Origin: Phascolarctos cinereus
Taxonomy: Eukaryota; Chordata; Mammalia; Diprotodontia; Phascolarctidae
NCBI RefSeq assembly: GCF_002099425.1
Contig: NW_018343987.1
Coordinates: forward strand, 13,641,501 to 13,705,500
Direction of reading: 5' to 3'
DNA length: 64,000 nt
Shown: positions 12,135 through 27,200 of the stretch, piece after piece
How positions within the stretch are numbered: position 1 is the first letter of the stretch
Layout of the letters: the number at the start of each line of letters is the position of its first letter
Made by a program: the position numbers and the translations under genes
The notes under the pieces: generated by a model
What the model was told of the DNA's origin: nothing
What the model saw: the letters and a program-made list of their open reading frames with translations, nothing else
Database searches by the model: none

Positions 12135-12240
12135 AAGTAATTGATCCAACACATGATAATAAAGATGATCTTCAGGCAGCCATTGCTTTGAGTCTACTAG
12201 AGTCACCAAAAATTCAAGCTGATGGAAGGGATCACAACAG
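12135..12240 (+). CDS. USP28: USP28 exon: ubiquitin-interacting motif
   Basis: 106 nt. The first two bases finish a split codon; then [20 protein letters not shown] and [24 protein letters not shown] is a ubiquitin-interacting motif with its Ala-x-x-x-Ser core. Acceptor 'ttttacag', donor 'gttatt'. Ends with AG of a split Arg codon. Confidence 0.95.
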
Positions 12241-15200
12241 GTTATTGAATTAATTTATATTTTAAAATCCCCAGTTAGTATGAATTATCAAAAGGAAAAA
12301 TGAGATAATATATTTAAAGTCCATTGTAAACCTCAAAATGTTATGTAAATATCATCTGTTTCCAGATAGTATAAGAACAATTTGAGTTTCACCCAGGAAT
12401 ACAGTCTGAAGGACCTCTTTTATGATAATGATGCCTTCTGATAACCTCAAATTCTTTCATCTAATAATCATCCAGTCATCCTGTGTTTAAGGTCAAGACT
12501 GTGATACACTGTGTTAGAATCAGTGTTCTCAATTCCGTTAGTCAGTGAATCCTTTGATTTTTTTTTAACTAAGAATATGTGTATATAGTAAAACCTGTTC
12601 CTTGATTTTTTTTTACCAAGAGTATGAATCCATTTCATATATACCCAGTGATTGTATAGTTCTTTTAAACTTAGATCTCTTTACAGAAGGTCCACTGAAA
12701 TTTACCACATGGTTTACGAATGAAATAAGGTAGATAAAACAGTTTATAAACTATAAAACACTACATAAAAATGTCAACTACTGTTTTGCCAAGTTCAGCT
12801 CTTGATTTTGCATGTATATATATTGGGACAACACAGGACTCACGAAGCAACTGCTATTGAAAATAAACGTTCAAAGAGGAAGCGCTGTGAAGTCTGGGGA
12901 GAAAATCCCAACCCCAGTGACTGGAGGAGAGTGGATGGTTGGCCAGTTGGACTTAAAAATGTTGGCAATACCTGTTGGTTTAGTGCTGTTATACAGGTAG
13001 AGTACTCTTCAGTTTATTAGAAAATCTTGTGCACATAATCTATATCACCAAATTCGAATGTGAAGAATATATGTTTTAAATTAGAATGATGATCTAAAAT
13101 GATTAGCAGATCTTTTTCGTGTGTTACTGGATTTTGTTGAAATTGGTTTCTTTTGGGAGTTTTGGAGCTCAGATGTCTTAGGGACGAAATCAGATGAAGA
13201 TAAAAATCTCTAAGAAAATAATATGAGTTATATTTGTTGGTGGGCATTTTGTAATTATAGCTCCAGGATTGGAAATAATGACCGGAATTCTTTCTTAATT
13301 TCTTAAATTGGATTTAGAAAGTGATTCAACTAAATTTTTTTGGTATAACTTTTGACGTTACCTGTGTGACCTTGGGCAAGTGACATAACCTTCCTGGTCC
13401 TCAGTTGTCTCTCTTTAAAATGAGGATAGACTAGATGGCCTTAGAAGCTTCTTTTCCAGCTCTAAATATTCACTTTCAGCATAGCACTTTGTAGATCAGA
13501 TTACAGTTGGTAAGTTGTTTTCAGTTTGAAACTTTAACAGATCAACTTAATGATTGATGATTTATTTACTGTGTGAGATCTTAGTTTCATTTTGGATCTG
13601 TTTTCTGTAGTGTCACTTGAGAGGGGCCCATTCAGGATGAACTTAAGTTCTCCGAAGTGAAAGCTAGGATCGGTAACATTCTATTATATTGAATATATCT
13701 GTAGAGATATAGATGCCCCACTTACTTCAGATTTAGAATCTGTTTCTGCCTGCCTTCTTCAGGTTGCTAGCAGTCTTGGGGAAGAATGAACCATTTGAGT
13801 GCCTGGTGCTCTCCCCTTCCCCCAACTACTACATAAGCTCCTTAAGGGCTAGGAGTTTGGTTCTGTATCCTCAGAGCCCAGCACAGTAGAATTCACAGGG
13901 AAGAATTCAAAGGAGAGACCTTTAAGAGATCCAGCAGCCATGATCTTTTAAAGGGGCATTCTGATCAGTTAATGAACAGAAGGTACAGAATTCTTAATAA
14001 ACATTATTGAATTGAATAGATTAACAGGATACTCATTTATATATAATGGGTTCTTATTTAAATGCTAATGAACAGAATGCTTCTCTTTTAAAGTGTACGT
14101 GGAATGTAAATACATAAATATGTGAGGGATTTTTTAAATATATATTTTGAGGTGAAAGTTATAAGCTATATGCTTTTTTTCCCCTAGTCTCTCTTTCAAC
14201 TATCTGAATTTCGAAGGCTTGTTCTTGGCTACAGTCTTCCACAAAATATACTTGAAAATTGCCGAAGCCATACAGTAAGTTGGTACTGAATGATTTCCAT
14301 AATTAATGACTGAGTTCCTTTCAGCTTAGAGGGTTTTAAGCTTTTGGCTTCTTTCAGTGTTCTGTCTCTGATCCTCTTTGATTTGTCCTAGCAGTTGCTT
14401 TCTCCTCTGAGTGGCAAGTTTTCTTCTCTTGTGACATAAAACAGATTTTTAAAAATTACATATGATTTTAAATTTATGTGAAGAATTATGAGAAAGGAAG
14501 AATTCAAAGAATGCTAGTTGTGAGAGTCACCTTGTCACCACTAGCTTCAATGTCTGTTTGCCTTTGGGACTCAGTGAATAGAAGATTTAGAAACATTTGT
14601 TCTATTTTGGGACATCCCTCAGTGAGACTTCAGTAGCTGGTCAACCCAAATTCTCCAGAGGCCTGGACATTCTTGAAATAGAGAGAGTAATCTATTCTTA
14701 TCAGAGAACTGAGCCTTCAGCCAGGGGTCTATTGCCTCTCTAGATTTCTCCTGGTTATGTATTTCTCTGACAGCAGGAGGGATGGCAGCTGCAGAGAATG
14801 ATCATATGGTTGGTCCTCAGCCATTGTCACTCCCACTTAGACCTCACTAAGTTTAGCAGTAATCACACCGGCCTTAATAGTCTCTGTTCTGTAGTTCAGG
14901 GCCTGGCTCTTTTCTGAATTGGATTGAATACAGTTTTGGGAGTGGTCACTGACACTTTTTCTTTTGAAATACTTAATTCCCTACATCAAATGATAACTAT
15001 CTTACATGTTGTGTTTCACATAGGAAAAAAGAAATATTATATTTATGCAGGAGCTTCAGTATCTATTTGCTTTAATGATGGGATCAAATCGTAAATTTGT
15101 AGACCCTTCAGCAGCCCTGGATCTCTTAAAGGGAGCATTCCGATCAGCTGATGAACAGCAGGTACAAAAGAAATAATTTTTTTGCCCCAAAACATCCTGA

Positions 15201-18200
15201 AAAAAAGTTCTTTCAGTTATTCTTTGTTGACGCTTCACTGTCTTTGCTTTATTCCAAAGATCAACATCTGCTTTAGCTTCAAAAAGTGGGTGTCTGATAT
15301 ACGTACTTATGTAGGTTATGAACAACCTTTAAGCATAGGCAATCGAGGAAGAAGAAAAAGGGTTCGGAGAGGAGGAAGGGTGATAAAAATAGGCAGGGAG
15401 AAAAAATGCAAGTGCCATGGTCAATCAGTCAGCAAGTATTATTATGTGCTCCACATTGTGCTAAACATTAGATGTACAAGGCAAAGAATAAAACACTTCC
15501 TACTCCTAGTGAGCTTACATTCCAAGTAAATATAGTTAATATATGCATATGCAGATATTTATGTATTTACACACAACACACAAAGTAGTTAAATCCACAG
15601 TACTATGGAAAGGAGGGTGCTAGTATTTGGAGGGGCATCAGGAAAGGTTTCATGCAAAAGATTTGCCTGAGCTTCATCTTAAAAGAAGAAAGGGATTCAG
15701 GGAAGCAGAGGTGAAGAGGGAACATATTTTATTCCTGGGAGGCAGCCTGTGCAAAAGTAGGAGATGAGACATTGAGTGTTGTGAATGAAGAACAGAGAGA
15801 AGACCAGTTGGGCTACATTGCAGTGTTCAGGGTGAACATGATAAACCAGCTCAGGGTAGTCTGTGAGGCTGTCCAGAAGATTTTGTTGCTGCCACCTCTT
15901 ATGAAAGGAAACAAGAATTTTCCCCTGGATCTATGGGCCTTTTACTTAATTTCAGCCCAACAGAAATATTTGTCAGGTACTTGTTATGTGCCAGGCACTG
16001 TTTTCTCCCCTGCATCATCCACTTTATCTGACCCTCACGTATTTAAATAACCCAGCTGGGTGTGTGAGAGAATTTGAGGGTAGGTTATAGGTACACAGAT
16101 AGTAGAGGTGTTTATGCTCATTTATTCACCCTTTATTCCAGCGTTCTTGTCCAAGGCCCAAAGTGGCTTCATTTCTCTTGTACACCGTGAAAATAAACTC
16201 CTTTCTCTTTGGGCCTCAATGTTCTTTTAGTCCCAGTCCAAGACTGCTTTGTAAGTCAGTGAAGCTTATATTATAGCCCCTGATTCCAAGTTCAGCAGCT
16301 TTTCTGGCATCTCTTTAAAAGGCTCATGTTATTTGTGTGCCGTGTCATTCCTGTTCAGGAATCTTCAGTGGTTCCTTGGAGTGGCCTTCAAGAGAGACTG
16401 CCAGCACTTCTGCTTTTCACAGTTTGGCTTTGCTGAAATATCTGCTCCTAGACCTGCAGCTGGAAGAGACACCAGAGGCCATCTAGCCCAGCCTCCTCAT
16501 TCTACAGAGGAGGAAACTGAGGCCTAGAGAGTGAACTGGGTCACCAGGAGGATCCAGACACTAAGGATAAGAGGCAGGAGTTGAGGCCCAGGCTTTTGTG
16601 AGCTACTAATCTTTCCACTGTAGAAGGCTCTTTCCTGACCTCAGCGTTTCCTCCCTCACCGCTGCCTTTGCGTAGGCTGTGCCCTCAGACCTGGGTTACT
16701 CTCCCTCCTCACCTCCACCTCTTAGAATCTTTAACTTCTTCCAAGACTCAGTTTAGGTTCTGCCTTCTAGGAGAAACCTTTTTTGAAACCCCAGTTTGGG
16801 CTCTTTATTTCTCAAATAATCTTATATTTACTTATCTGTATAGGTGTTGAATCCACCCTCCCCAAATAGAATATAAACTCCTTGAGGATAAGGATTGCTT
16901 TCTTTTTTGTCTTCATATCCTCAGCATCTAGCATAGTGCTTTGTACAAAATAGGTGCTTGACTGATTTCCTAAATCAGTCCTCCCCTTTGCTACTCCACT
17001 CAGATTGTGCTTTCAAAGCCACTCCTTGCTTTGTGCCCCACCTGTTTCTTTAAAAGCCTCAAGACTGTTTCTAACTCTGCTCCCTTGGCCTAGCCACAGA
17101 GAGTTCCTATTTTCCCATCCTGTGACTTCAGTACTAACAGAAAGTTAGTATTTTCAGACTTTTATTAGCTTTCTTCAAGGTTGGATAACCTTTAGCATTT
17201 GTATAACTAAAATAAGTTTTGAGTTTGTTGGTCTTTGTTACTTTCACATACCCCTCCTTTTCTTTTGAGGGGTACAGCTCCTTTGGCTACAGTTGCATTT
17301 GGCAAGGAGGGGTGAGTTTCACCCATAAGGGCTGCTGAGTTTTCTCTCTGTCATCAATGTCTTAGGTTGCCCTGCCCTTCCTCTCTACTCTTTCCTTACT
17401 GAGTCCACTGTCCTGTCTCTCACCCCCCACACCCCTTACTGTAATGTCTTTGTCTTTCTTTGTATCCCCAGAACTTTGCAGAGTGCTTAGCGCTTGGTGA
17501 GCATTTAATAAATATTTGATCAGTGAAACTGATCCCATTTATAATTAATTTTTCCTAAGAAGCATTCATGTTCTAGTGTGCTTAGTAAAAATTTTCTTTC
17601 TACTTGGTGGGTAAAAGGAAAAAATTTATTCTTCTTAAACATAGTAATGTATCTAATATCCATGACATTCTTGCCTCCTCTAGCAAGATGTCAGTGAATT
17701 CACCCACAAGCTCCTAGATTGGCTGGAGGATGCATTCCAGCTTGCTGTTAATGTCAAGTGAGTATTAAGAATTTGATTTTGGGGCAGCTAGGTGGCGCAG
17801 TGAGTAGAGCACCTGCCCTGGAGTCAGGAGGACCTGAGTTCAAACTCTGACTCAGACACTTGATACTTACTAGCTTAACCCCAGTTGCCTAGTCAAAGAA
17901 GCAAACAAACAAAAAGAAAAAAAAAAGAATTTTATTTTCCCATCCTTTTCTTTCATCCACCCCTAGTTTCCCTCTAGAGAATTTCAAAATTTTATGAACT
18001 AGGATATCTTAAAACCTTATCCTGGCTGCTTTCTTGGAGAAATAAATAATTTTCACCAAATCTTGTAGACTTTACTACCCACAGATTAATTGAGAGTCAC
18101 AATTAGACTTTTGGCTTTCTTCTCTCAGAGATGTTAGCTCTATTCTACTCTGTAATTCTTTAATTTGATGGTCCCTGGCTACTACTTTAAAACAGCTACC

Positions 18201-21200
18201 GCCCGTGTTGCACACAGATTAATCTGTGGTGTGAACATAGTAGCATTAATTGTTGTTGAAGACATTAATTTAGACATTTTTAATATGTGACTATTTTGAA
18301 GTTACTCCTGTTGGATGGGGATGGGTGAGGGCGGTGACAACATTAGCCATTTCAGTTTTGATGGAAATGAAACTCCTGACAAGTAACAGATGTCCTTGTC
18401 TTATCCAAGTACTAGGAAGGAATTTGATCACTAAAATGCTTTGACTCCCTAGGTGAAAACATCTGTGTATTATAAAAGCAGCCTTACAGATAGCCACTTA
18501 CTTGCCAGTAACAATTTAAGTGAGGGAAGTAGGAAGGAGGCTGGTTTTCATTTTGTATCCTGTGTGCTATTGGGGGAGAAGGCACTTGGGGAAAAAGATA
18601 TGTTTGTTTGCAAGGCTTCACAACAGTGATGTGTTATTTGTTTTAGAACATATGTTGCTCTTTGGGAGTTGGTAGAAATTAAATAACTTTCACCTTTAAG
18701 TAATGGGCGGGCTTAATGTTATAAACCATATGATGCAGAATTCTCTACCTTTTTGAAAGCAGCAGTCCCAGGAACAAATCCGAAAATCCAATGGTGCAGC
18801 TTTTCTATGGCACTTTCCTGACTGAAGGGGTTCATGAAGGTAAATGCTGTGTTCTGATTGGTTGTCACTTCTGGATCTCTGATTTGTGATTTGGAATATA
18901 TTATTGCAGGTTCTAGATGGAATTGTCTGGTTAAAAACATCTTTCCTTTTATTACAGTTTTTGCTCTTTTTATTTCTTTAATATCAGATTCTCAATCTGA
19001 GACATCTCCAAAGGTCTCATGATGGAAAATGCTATTCACATCCAAAGAAAGAACTATGGAGTTTGAATGCAAATTGAAGAATACTATTTGCTATTTTTTT
19101 CCTTCTGTTTTGTTTTGTTTCCTCTTTCTGGTGGTTCCTCCTATTGGTTCTAATTCTCTTAACAGTATCACTAATGTGAAAATATGTTTAATAGGAATGT
19201 ATATGTATAGCCTATATCAGATTGCTCGTCGTCTTGGGGAGGGAGGGGGAGAAAAATTTAAAACTCAAAAGCTCATGGAAGTGATTGTTGATAAATCAAA
19301 ATGAATTAATAAAAAAAAATTTTAAATATCGGATCCTCGGAAGTTTTAGTCCTATACAAAACCATTCTGTCCTGGGAAGGACAGATTTATAAGGAGTTTC
19401 TGCTTTGGGAAAATTGTTAATATCCTCCAGTGGTGGGGTTATTTAAGCTGCATGCTTGGTACAAAATATTAAGTGACTTCTACTTCGTGAGTCATCAGAA
19501 ATTGTTCTAATTTTAGGGAGATACTGCAAAATAGTGTTTTGGGGGCTAGAAAGCAGATGGTGGAGACAGGGTGATTTGTTTGTTTTGTTTTGTGTTTTCA
19601 TGTCAAATTTTCTTCTAGGTAAGACCTTTTGCAACAATGAAACCTTTGGCCAGTATCCCCTTCAGGTAAATGGTTATCGGAACTTGGATGAATGTTTGGA
19701 AGGAGCCATGGTAGAGGGGGAGATCGAGATGCTTCCTCCTGATCATTCAGTGAAGTATGGACAAGAGGTTAGTTTGACGTTTTTATTTGCTCTGCAGAGG
19801 ACAAAGTGCCAGTTAAATAAGGCTGAGGTCTTTGGCAGGGGACTCTTTCCTATCACTTAATAAAACCTATCGTTTTGTTTGACACTTAACAGTTTGAGCA
19901 AAAGTCATACATTTGAGGCAGTGAGCCTGAATATTATTGGCAGAGAAATTGCTTACTATAATTGAGAGATTCTTTAGCCATTTAAAAAGTTGTATATACT
20001 ACATCTCATGCTTTCAGTGTGATCCAGTTTTTCTTTTAAAACCAATTTAAAGCTAAATAGGGGCAACCTCTTGCCTCCATATTTTTGGAGAGTAAAAAAG
20101 TACAATGCTTAACTCTTTAATATGCCATTTAAAATATTTTTCCTATCACATTTTTAATATCAAATTCTCTTGCCTGTATTTTTATCATTATTATTTTTAG
20201 GTGATAGGTAATGAAGGGGGGGTAGTAAGAAGCATGTGGTAAATTTAAGACCTCCGATCAAGCTTCTAGTGCCAGCACTGAATGGCACTTTTCATTTATT
20301 TAGCCACAGTATTGAAGAGTCCAACACAGTTACTGTAGGAAAGAAAAGGATGTTTTCTTGCCATAACATAGGGAAACCCACATCAAAGGCTTAAAGAAAC
20401 ATCTGTAGAACAAGATTAGAATTAGAATGTCAGTCCCAGGACACTTGGAGCTTATACCTCCCTAGATTTTCAGAAAAATGTCTCTTAATTCATGATGAAG
20501 ACCTAGCATTATAAAATGCTTTGTGGCTTATACCATCTGTGCAATTTTTATGTCCTTGGAAGCAATTGAAAACAGTGTTCTTAAGACATTTAGCTATCTG
20601 GAGTCCTTTCATTCAAAGATGTACGTATCCTTAAGTGACTGGAAAAATTAATCCTGTATGCTTAAATTTAGTCCTGTAGTGATTATAGAATCCTTTTATT
20701 GCCTAGATTCAGTGTTTTGTTTAAGGACAAGGTATCTGAAGGGAAAACAGTAACTTCTTGATCATTTATTAATATCTTTGTCTAAATGAAAATGTGACTT
20801 GTTACGTAGTGCATTAAATAGAACATGCCCTTTTGTAATAGTCATTCTTGTGCTGTGAACACAGGGCACTCAGCAAATATTTTTTAATAATTTTGATAAA
20901 TTATTTCCCACCACCACCATCAGATAGCACTATTGGAATTTAAAGAATGTTAGAAACTTGAACAGTGAGAAATAATAATTAAATTGTGCCTGTTTTCACA
21001 TTATATTCCCAATATTTCCCTCTTTATCCTATTGAGAGACAGTGACTTCCATTTATATCAGTGTCTGATACCTCTTGAATACCTGCTGCTTTACAAACTA
21101 GCCGTAGTTACTTTGTATACATCCATTATCTTGGCATGAATCCACGCCAGCTCATCCATCCCTTAGTTATTTAGAGCAAAGGATGAACCTGCATAAAATG

Positions 21201-24200
21201 GAACTTACAGTATATTCTTTCTTTTGCGAAATGTTTAACTAACTTCTTCATTGAGTGAGCTCCATTATAAGAAACCGTTTCCTTGGATATTTGAGGAAGA
21301 GGAAGAAGCTCCTTCTCATATGTCTGTTTAGCAGGAGTTCTTTAGCTTTAAAGAAGAAAATTTTGAGAGGTATATGTTGATATTAAATATGAGCATTGCT
21401 CTTTTCTGAAATTGATTTTTCTTTTCCTTTTAATTTCTGTTTTTGACAGCGATGGTTTACAAAGCTACCTCCAGTACTGACCTTTGAACTCTCCAGATTT
21501 GAGTTCAATCAGTCCCTAGGTCAACCAGAGAAAATTCACAATAAGTTGGAGTTTCCTCAGATTATTTATATGGATAGGTGAGGCTCTCCATTCATTTGTC
21601 GTTTACTGTGTTGCAGACTGCCTTTGTGTTGAATTCCAGCTATAGGAATGAATATATTTTTTAGTGAAGGGTTCTTAATACATTTGGGAGGGAAAAAAGA
21701 AGCAGATAAATGTAGAAGCCAAGATAGCATGTGTATGTTCTAAAATACTACTTTTGTTCTTTTTTTTTCCTCAAAAGAATTACCACTTAGAGGAATTTTA
21801 AAGTATTGATACGAAACATATTTGTGGGATTATTATTTTCTTAAGTTGTACATTATAATTTTGATAGGTATATGTACAGCAGTAAAGAGCTCATTCGAAC
21901 TAAGAGAGAACACATTCGGAAGTTGAAAGAGGAAGTTAAGGTTCTGCAGCAAAAGTTGGAAAGGTAAGTCAAGTCATCTGCAGCATAAAATTTGGGAATG
22001 TAAACACTATCTAAATGATAAAAAGTAAAACAAATACATTTTCTTAAGCTGTCATGTTACGGTTACATTACCAGGCTTAGTTTAGATACATTTTTTGTAT
22101 TGCTACACAGCATCAGAAATAGCTCCTGGCTGTGTTGGATGTTTTTCCCCCTGATTAATAAGCTTAAGAATTTAAAAGTGTGGTTTAAAATTTCACAAAG
22201 GAAAAAAAAGTTAATGCAGAGTTGTATGTCTTGACTCCGTTGTTTCTACCAAGTGGTCAAGAAAAGAAATTATAAATAAATATAATATTTCAGAGCTAGA
22301 AGACGTCTTAGAGACTCTAAGCCCTATCCCATTCACTGTACAGATGAGGAAAATGAGTCTCAGAGAAGGTAAGTGATTGGCCTAAAATCACACAAAAAGT
22401 TAGTGGCAGAGCTAGAACCCAGGTCACCTAGTTTCTTTACTACTGCTTTACAAGCAAGGCAGAAGTCGAGACAGCTGGATCACCCCATGCCATATCCATC
22501 CATAACTGTTAAACCCTGAGGTTTGCTGACTGAATGACAGTCAGGATTTGCTATTGGAATGAAAACAGGTATAAATATTAGAAAGAGTAGATAAGACTGA
22601 AAAATATCCTCCTAATTAAGATACAATCTTAACTCTGTTTTACATGAGGTTCAGTTATCATTGGCACTGCCAGATCATTGCATTGTTTCTCCAGGCCAGC
22701 TTCATTGTTTCACATTTTCTAGCAACTCTAATGAAGTGTTTATTTCCCTTTGAGATGTTTAGCTCTCTCCCATCAGCCTACAACCACACTGTGATGTATT
22801 GGCAACATGGGACAGCTGACGTAGTTACTTAGAGAGTAGGAGCCCACTTAAAGTACTCTGAATTTCAACTCATCTATGAGGTATATAAAAAATTATGTTG
22901 GTCATCATGATCTTGTCCTTCAGAATTGCTTTCCATCTGAATGCTGCAGAATTTTTCCCAGACTTCTGTCTGTGTCCTCCAGATATTCATTCTACTTTGG
23001 TGTTAACCTTTCTATTGGGTCTCCACAGCAATGATCTTGGATTTGTCTCAGAAAACATAGCAACAACTTTGGCTCTCAGAGTGTGTGTTTGTGTTGTTTT
23101 CTAGGTATGTGAAGTATGGCTCTGGCCCGGCTCGATTCCCACTCCCTGACATGTTGCAGTATGTCCTTGAGTTTGCTAGCACCAAGCCTGCTGAGGAAGT
23201 GCCTCCCTCGGGTCGTGCCTCATCTCTCCACTGCCCCATTTCTGACCTGACAGCCAAGAAGAGGTGATTGGGCTTCTTGTGGTAGGGTGGGGTATTATGC
23301 CATTGAGTAATTCAGAAGCTGAATCATGGGTGACTGAACAGAGCTCTGGGCTTGGGGTTCCAAAGCTGCTACATGTTCTCAGTTCTGGTTCTCCTATAGT
23401 CTATGTGGCGTTGACCCTGAGCCGTGTTCTGCCTCCTGGCATCCACCTATGTGGGGTGAGGGTCATATGAGATGATGCCTGTGAGTGCCATATGAATGTC
23501 AGGAAAAGATGGAGGGAGGCAGCGCTCCCATGTAGTGGCTGACTAATCTTGTGCCACTTGTATCATCTGAGGCTGATAGAGATTGAGTGACTGACGCTGG
23601 GTCACACAGCTAGTAAATGTTGGAGGCTAGATTTGAACTTAGGACTTCCTGACTCCATACCTACTCTGCTAACTAGCTGCTTCTTTAGTATATATAGTAT
23701 GGGGGTTGGCAAATGTTTTCTGAAAGGGCCAGGTAGTAAATATTTTAGGCTTTGCAGGTCAAGAGGCAAAATCAAGATTATTATGTAGGTACAAGAGAGA
23801 AAATGAATTTCCACAAAATTTTTATTGATGAAATTAAAAATATAATAATGATAATTGAGTATGATTTTTAAAAAACACAGATCTAGTGATGAAGAGAATG
23901 GAATTTGATGGGGTGGTAGAATAACATTTCAGTTGGGTTGCAACATTAGTATTCCTGAACATCAAAATCATGTGCAAATGTTGTTTATCTGTTGATGCTG
24001 ATCTGTAATGACATATTAACTTATTTCGTCTTTAAAAATGTCTTCACACAGATAGGTACGGCTATATGCTGATACCAGTCCATGAGTATATAATTTTAAT
24101 TGAATCTTAGAAGGCATTTTTAGAATTCTATTAGATTCTTCTCTTGGTGCTTTCCTTTAATTCTCATTGAAGATTAGGTGGAAATTCCTTAATTACACAG

Positions 24201-27200
24201 TTCAGTGGGTGCCCAAATGTAGAAATTTCTTTTGCACTTACATCAGGGTCTGAAAAACACTGCTGGAACTATAGCTCAAGCTTGGAAAATATCTGCTGCA
24301 AGTTTGTGTGGAAATGGAGGTCTTGCTTCTTATTTTAACTTTTGTCAGGATGGGAAACATCAAGCAGCTTGACATTACTTGTATTTCAGACAATATTAGT
24401 TGTTGCTGCCAAATTGGTTTTACTTTGGTACAGATTTCACATATAAGCACTGTTTTACTTTATAATTTGGGGTTGAATTTGTTAAGAAACATTATCAGGA
24501 TCTGCAGCAAAAGCTAATTTCCAAAGCCATTCAGTGTTCTAATAAGTGTTTAAGGCAGTTCTTCTGTCCTGAGTTCAAACAATTGTAATTAATCTTTTTT
24601 TTCTTCTTTTTCTTCTTTTGATATAATGGGTACACACTGATAAAATATATATATGTACACACACAACATTATAGTAGGTGTGGCATTCAGTACTGTGGAG
24701 CTATAACTGTCATTGCTGTTTGTAGTATGCCCAGCAGTGGTGTGAAGGAATGAGAGCACCCAGTGCAGTCTATGTTGTAACTATTCAGCTCTACCATTGT
24801 AGTGCAAAAGCAACCATAGACAATACATAGACAAATGAACATGACTGTGTTTCAATAAAACTATATTTATGGAGCCTGAAATTTGAATGTAACATAATTT
24901 TTACATGCTATGTAATATCATTCTTCTTTTGATTTTTTTTCCCAACCATTCAAAAATATAATGACCATTCTAAGCTTGTGGGCTGTACAAAAACAGGTGT
25001 CAGGCTGGAGTTCACTGATGCCTCATTTAGTATTTTAGTATCTTTAGTATATTCTCCTGGAGGAAAGAAGGTTGAAAAGTTTTTCCCCTCATTTTTATAG
25101 TATTTTTTTAATCCAGTTTTTTAAAATAATATTTTATTTTTTCCCCAATTACATATAAAAAAATTTTTAGCATTCATTATTTTTTAAATAAGTTTTTAGT
25201 TCCAAATTCTGTCCCTCTCTTCCTCCTCTCCCCTCTTATTGAGAGGGCAAACAATCTGATATAGGTTATGCATGTGCAGTCATGTAAAATGTTTCCATAT
25301 TAGTCATTTTATTGAAGAAAATGCAAACTAAAAAAAAAGAAGGAAAAAAAGGAAGTGAAAAATAGTATGCTTTGGTCTGTATTCAGATGCCATCAGTTCT
25401 TTCCTGAAGGCAGATAGCATTTTTTATCATGAGTCCTTTAGGATTGTCTTGGATCACTGTATTGCTGAGAATGGCTAAGTCATTCAGGGGTGATCATTAT
25501 ACAGTGATAAGGCTGTTACTGTGTACAATATTTTCTTGGTTCTGTCCACTTTACTTTGCATTAGTTCATCTAATTCTTTCCAGGTTTTTCTGAAAGCATC
25601 CTGCTCATCATTTCTCATAGCCCAGTAATATTCCATTACAATCATATATCACAACTTGTTCAGCCATTCCCCAATTGATTAGCTTCCTCTCCATTTCCAA
25701 TTCTTAGCCTTTGGTAGTATTTCTTAATGCCGAAGCAGAAGGAAATTATATTCTCTAGCTAGATTTTGATGGCAATTGCCAGCAATAATGAGAAGCTGCA
25801 TTTTTTTTTTGGATCTATAAATTTGTATTGGTTTTGGACGGCAGTGAATAACCACCAAACTGTTAAGGGAAATTTGATTTCAGCTTCTGATCCTGTGTGG
25901 GCAACTACTTCAATTTTCAAGCCTCTACCTAATTTGGTCTGAGAGAAGAGTCTACTTTAGGGAGCTGGATCTTAGAAGCTTTCCAGTTGTTCTCTGAATA
26001 CTTTATGAAGTAGTCTTAATAGAAAAAGAAAGCTGCAATCTTACTTCCTGAATAACTTATTTTATTTCAAAACTATTCCTTGAAAAGAAGTATTGGTAGT
26101 CTGATCCTTTTTTTTTCTTTAGTATTAGAGCAGAAGAATATTCTGGCAAAGCTGAAGTTCCTCTGCCCTCTTTGGAAAAAGATAATTTATTGCAAACTGA
26201 TCTGATAAATAAGCCATTTACATCTTCCCGACCTTCAGTGAAAATGCCTGAGCACCCAGCTCCACGAACAATCACTGAGGAGGAAATGAACTTTGTTAAG
26301 ACCTGTCTTCAGAGGTGGAGGAGTGAGATTGAACAAGATATACAAGGTTGTCTATTTTGCAACTTGTTAAGCAGTTACTTTTTATTGGTTTAAAAAAAAT
26401 TTTAAGTTAAAAGGAAGAAGATAATTTGGGGTCGTATATTAAGATATGCTTCCTGTCTATGCCATTGTCTTTACTGCATGATTTTTGTTGTCCTGACTAT
26501 CTAACCCTTCTTATTCTTTGATTTCTATCTAGATGTAGTATATTTTAAATAAGAATTTTTAAATTTTGTGAACTTACGTTAGTGAAAGTACCTTTGCATT
26601 TGAGTTGGGCTGGTTTTTATTTTGTCCTTCCCTTGTGAAATTTCTCAAATTGTAAAAAAGGAAGGAAGGAAGGAAAGAAGGAAGGAGAAAGAAAGAGAAA
26701 AAAAAGGCTCTCTCTGACTCAATTGGCTCCCAGATTTGTAATAATACTCTTTTCACATCAAAGTTCATGGAGATTACCAGTCAGTGGAACTAATATAGAC
26801 AGAACCTTATTGGACAAAAAGTGTTTACTAAGTTCTTACTGTGTGCCAGGCACTGTGCTAAGCAATGGAGATACAAAAAAGGGTAAAAAGACAAGACAGT
26901 TCCTGATCTTAAGGAGCTTACAATCTAATGGGGGAGATAACTTGCAAACAGCTATGGACAAATAAGAGATATACAGGATAAATTGGAGATAATCAGCAGA
27001 GGGAAGGCACTAACATAAAGGGGATTTGGAAAGGCTTCTCACAGAAGGTGAGATTTTCACTAAGACTTGAAGGAAGCCAGGAAAATCAGAAGGTACAAGT
27101 GAGATAATTCCAGGTATGCAGAAGAGCCAGTGAAAAGACCCAGAATCTGGAGATGGATAGTCTAGTATGAGTATCAGCAAGAGGGCTACTGTCACTGGAA

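Noticed and set aside
13735-13800. Possible relic of the USP28 exon at 14188, upstream of the exon copy at 13928
   Set aside because: Only scattered short matches ('gcagtctt'); too weak to claim without an alignment.
26172-26393. Possible read-through of the USP28 exon past 26346
   Set aside because: The donor 'gttgtc' at 26347 is needed to join the Asp codon at 27636 in frame, as in known USP28.
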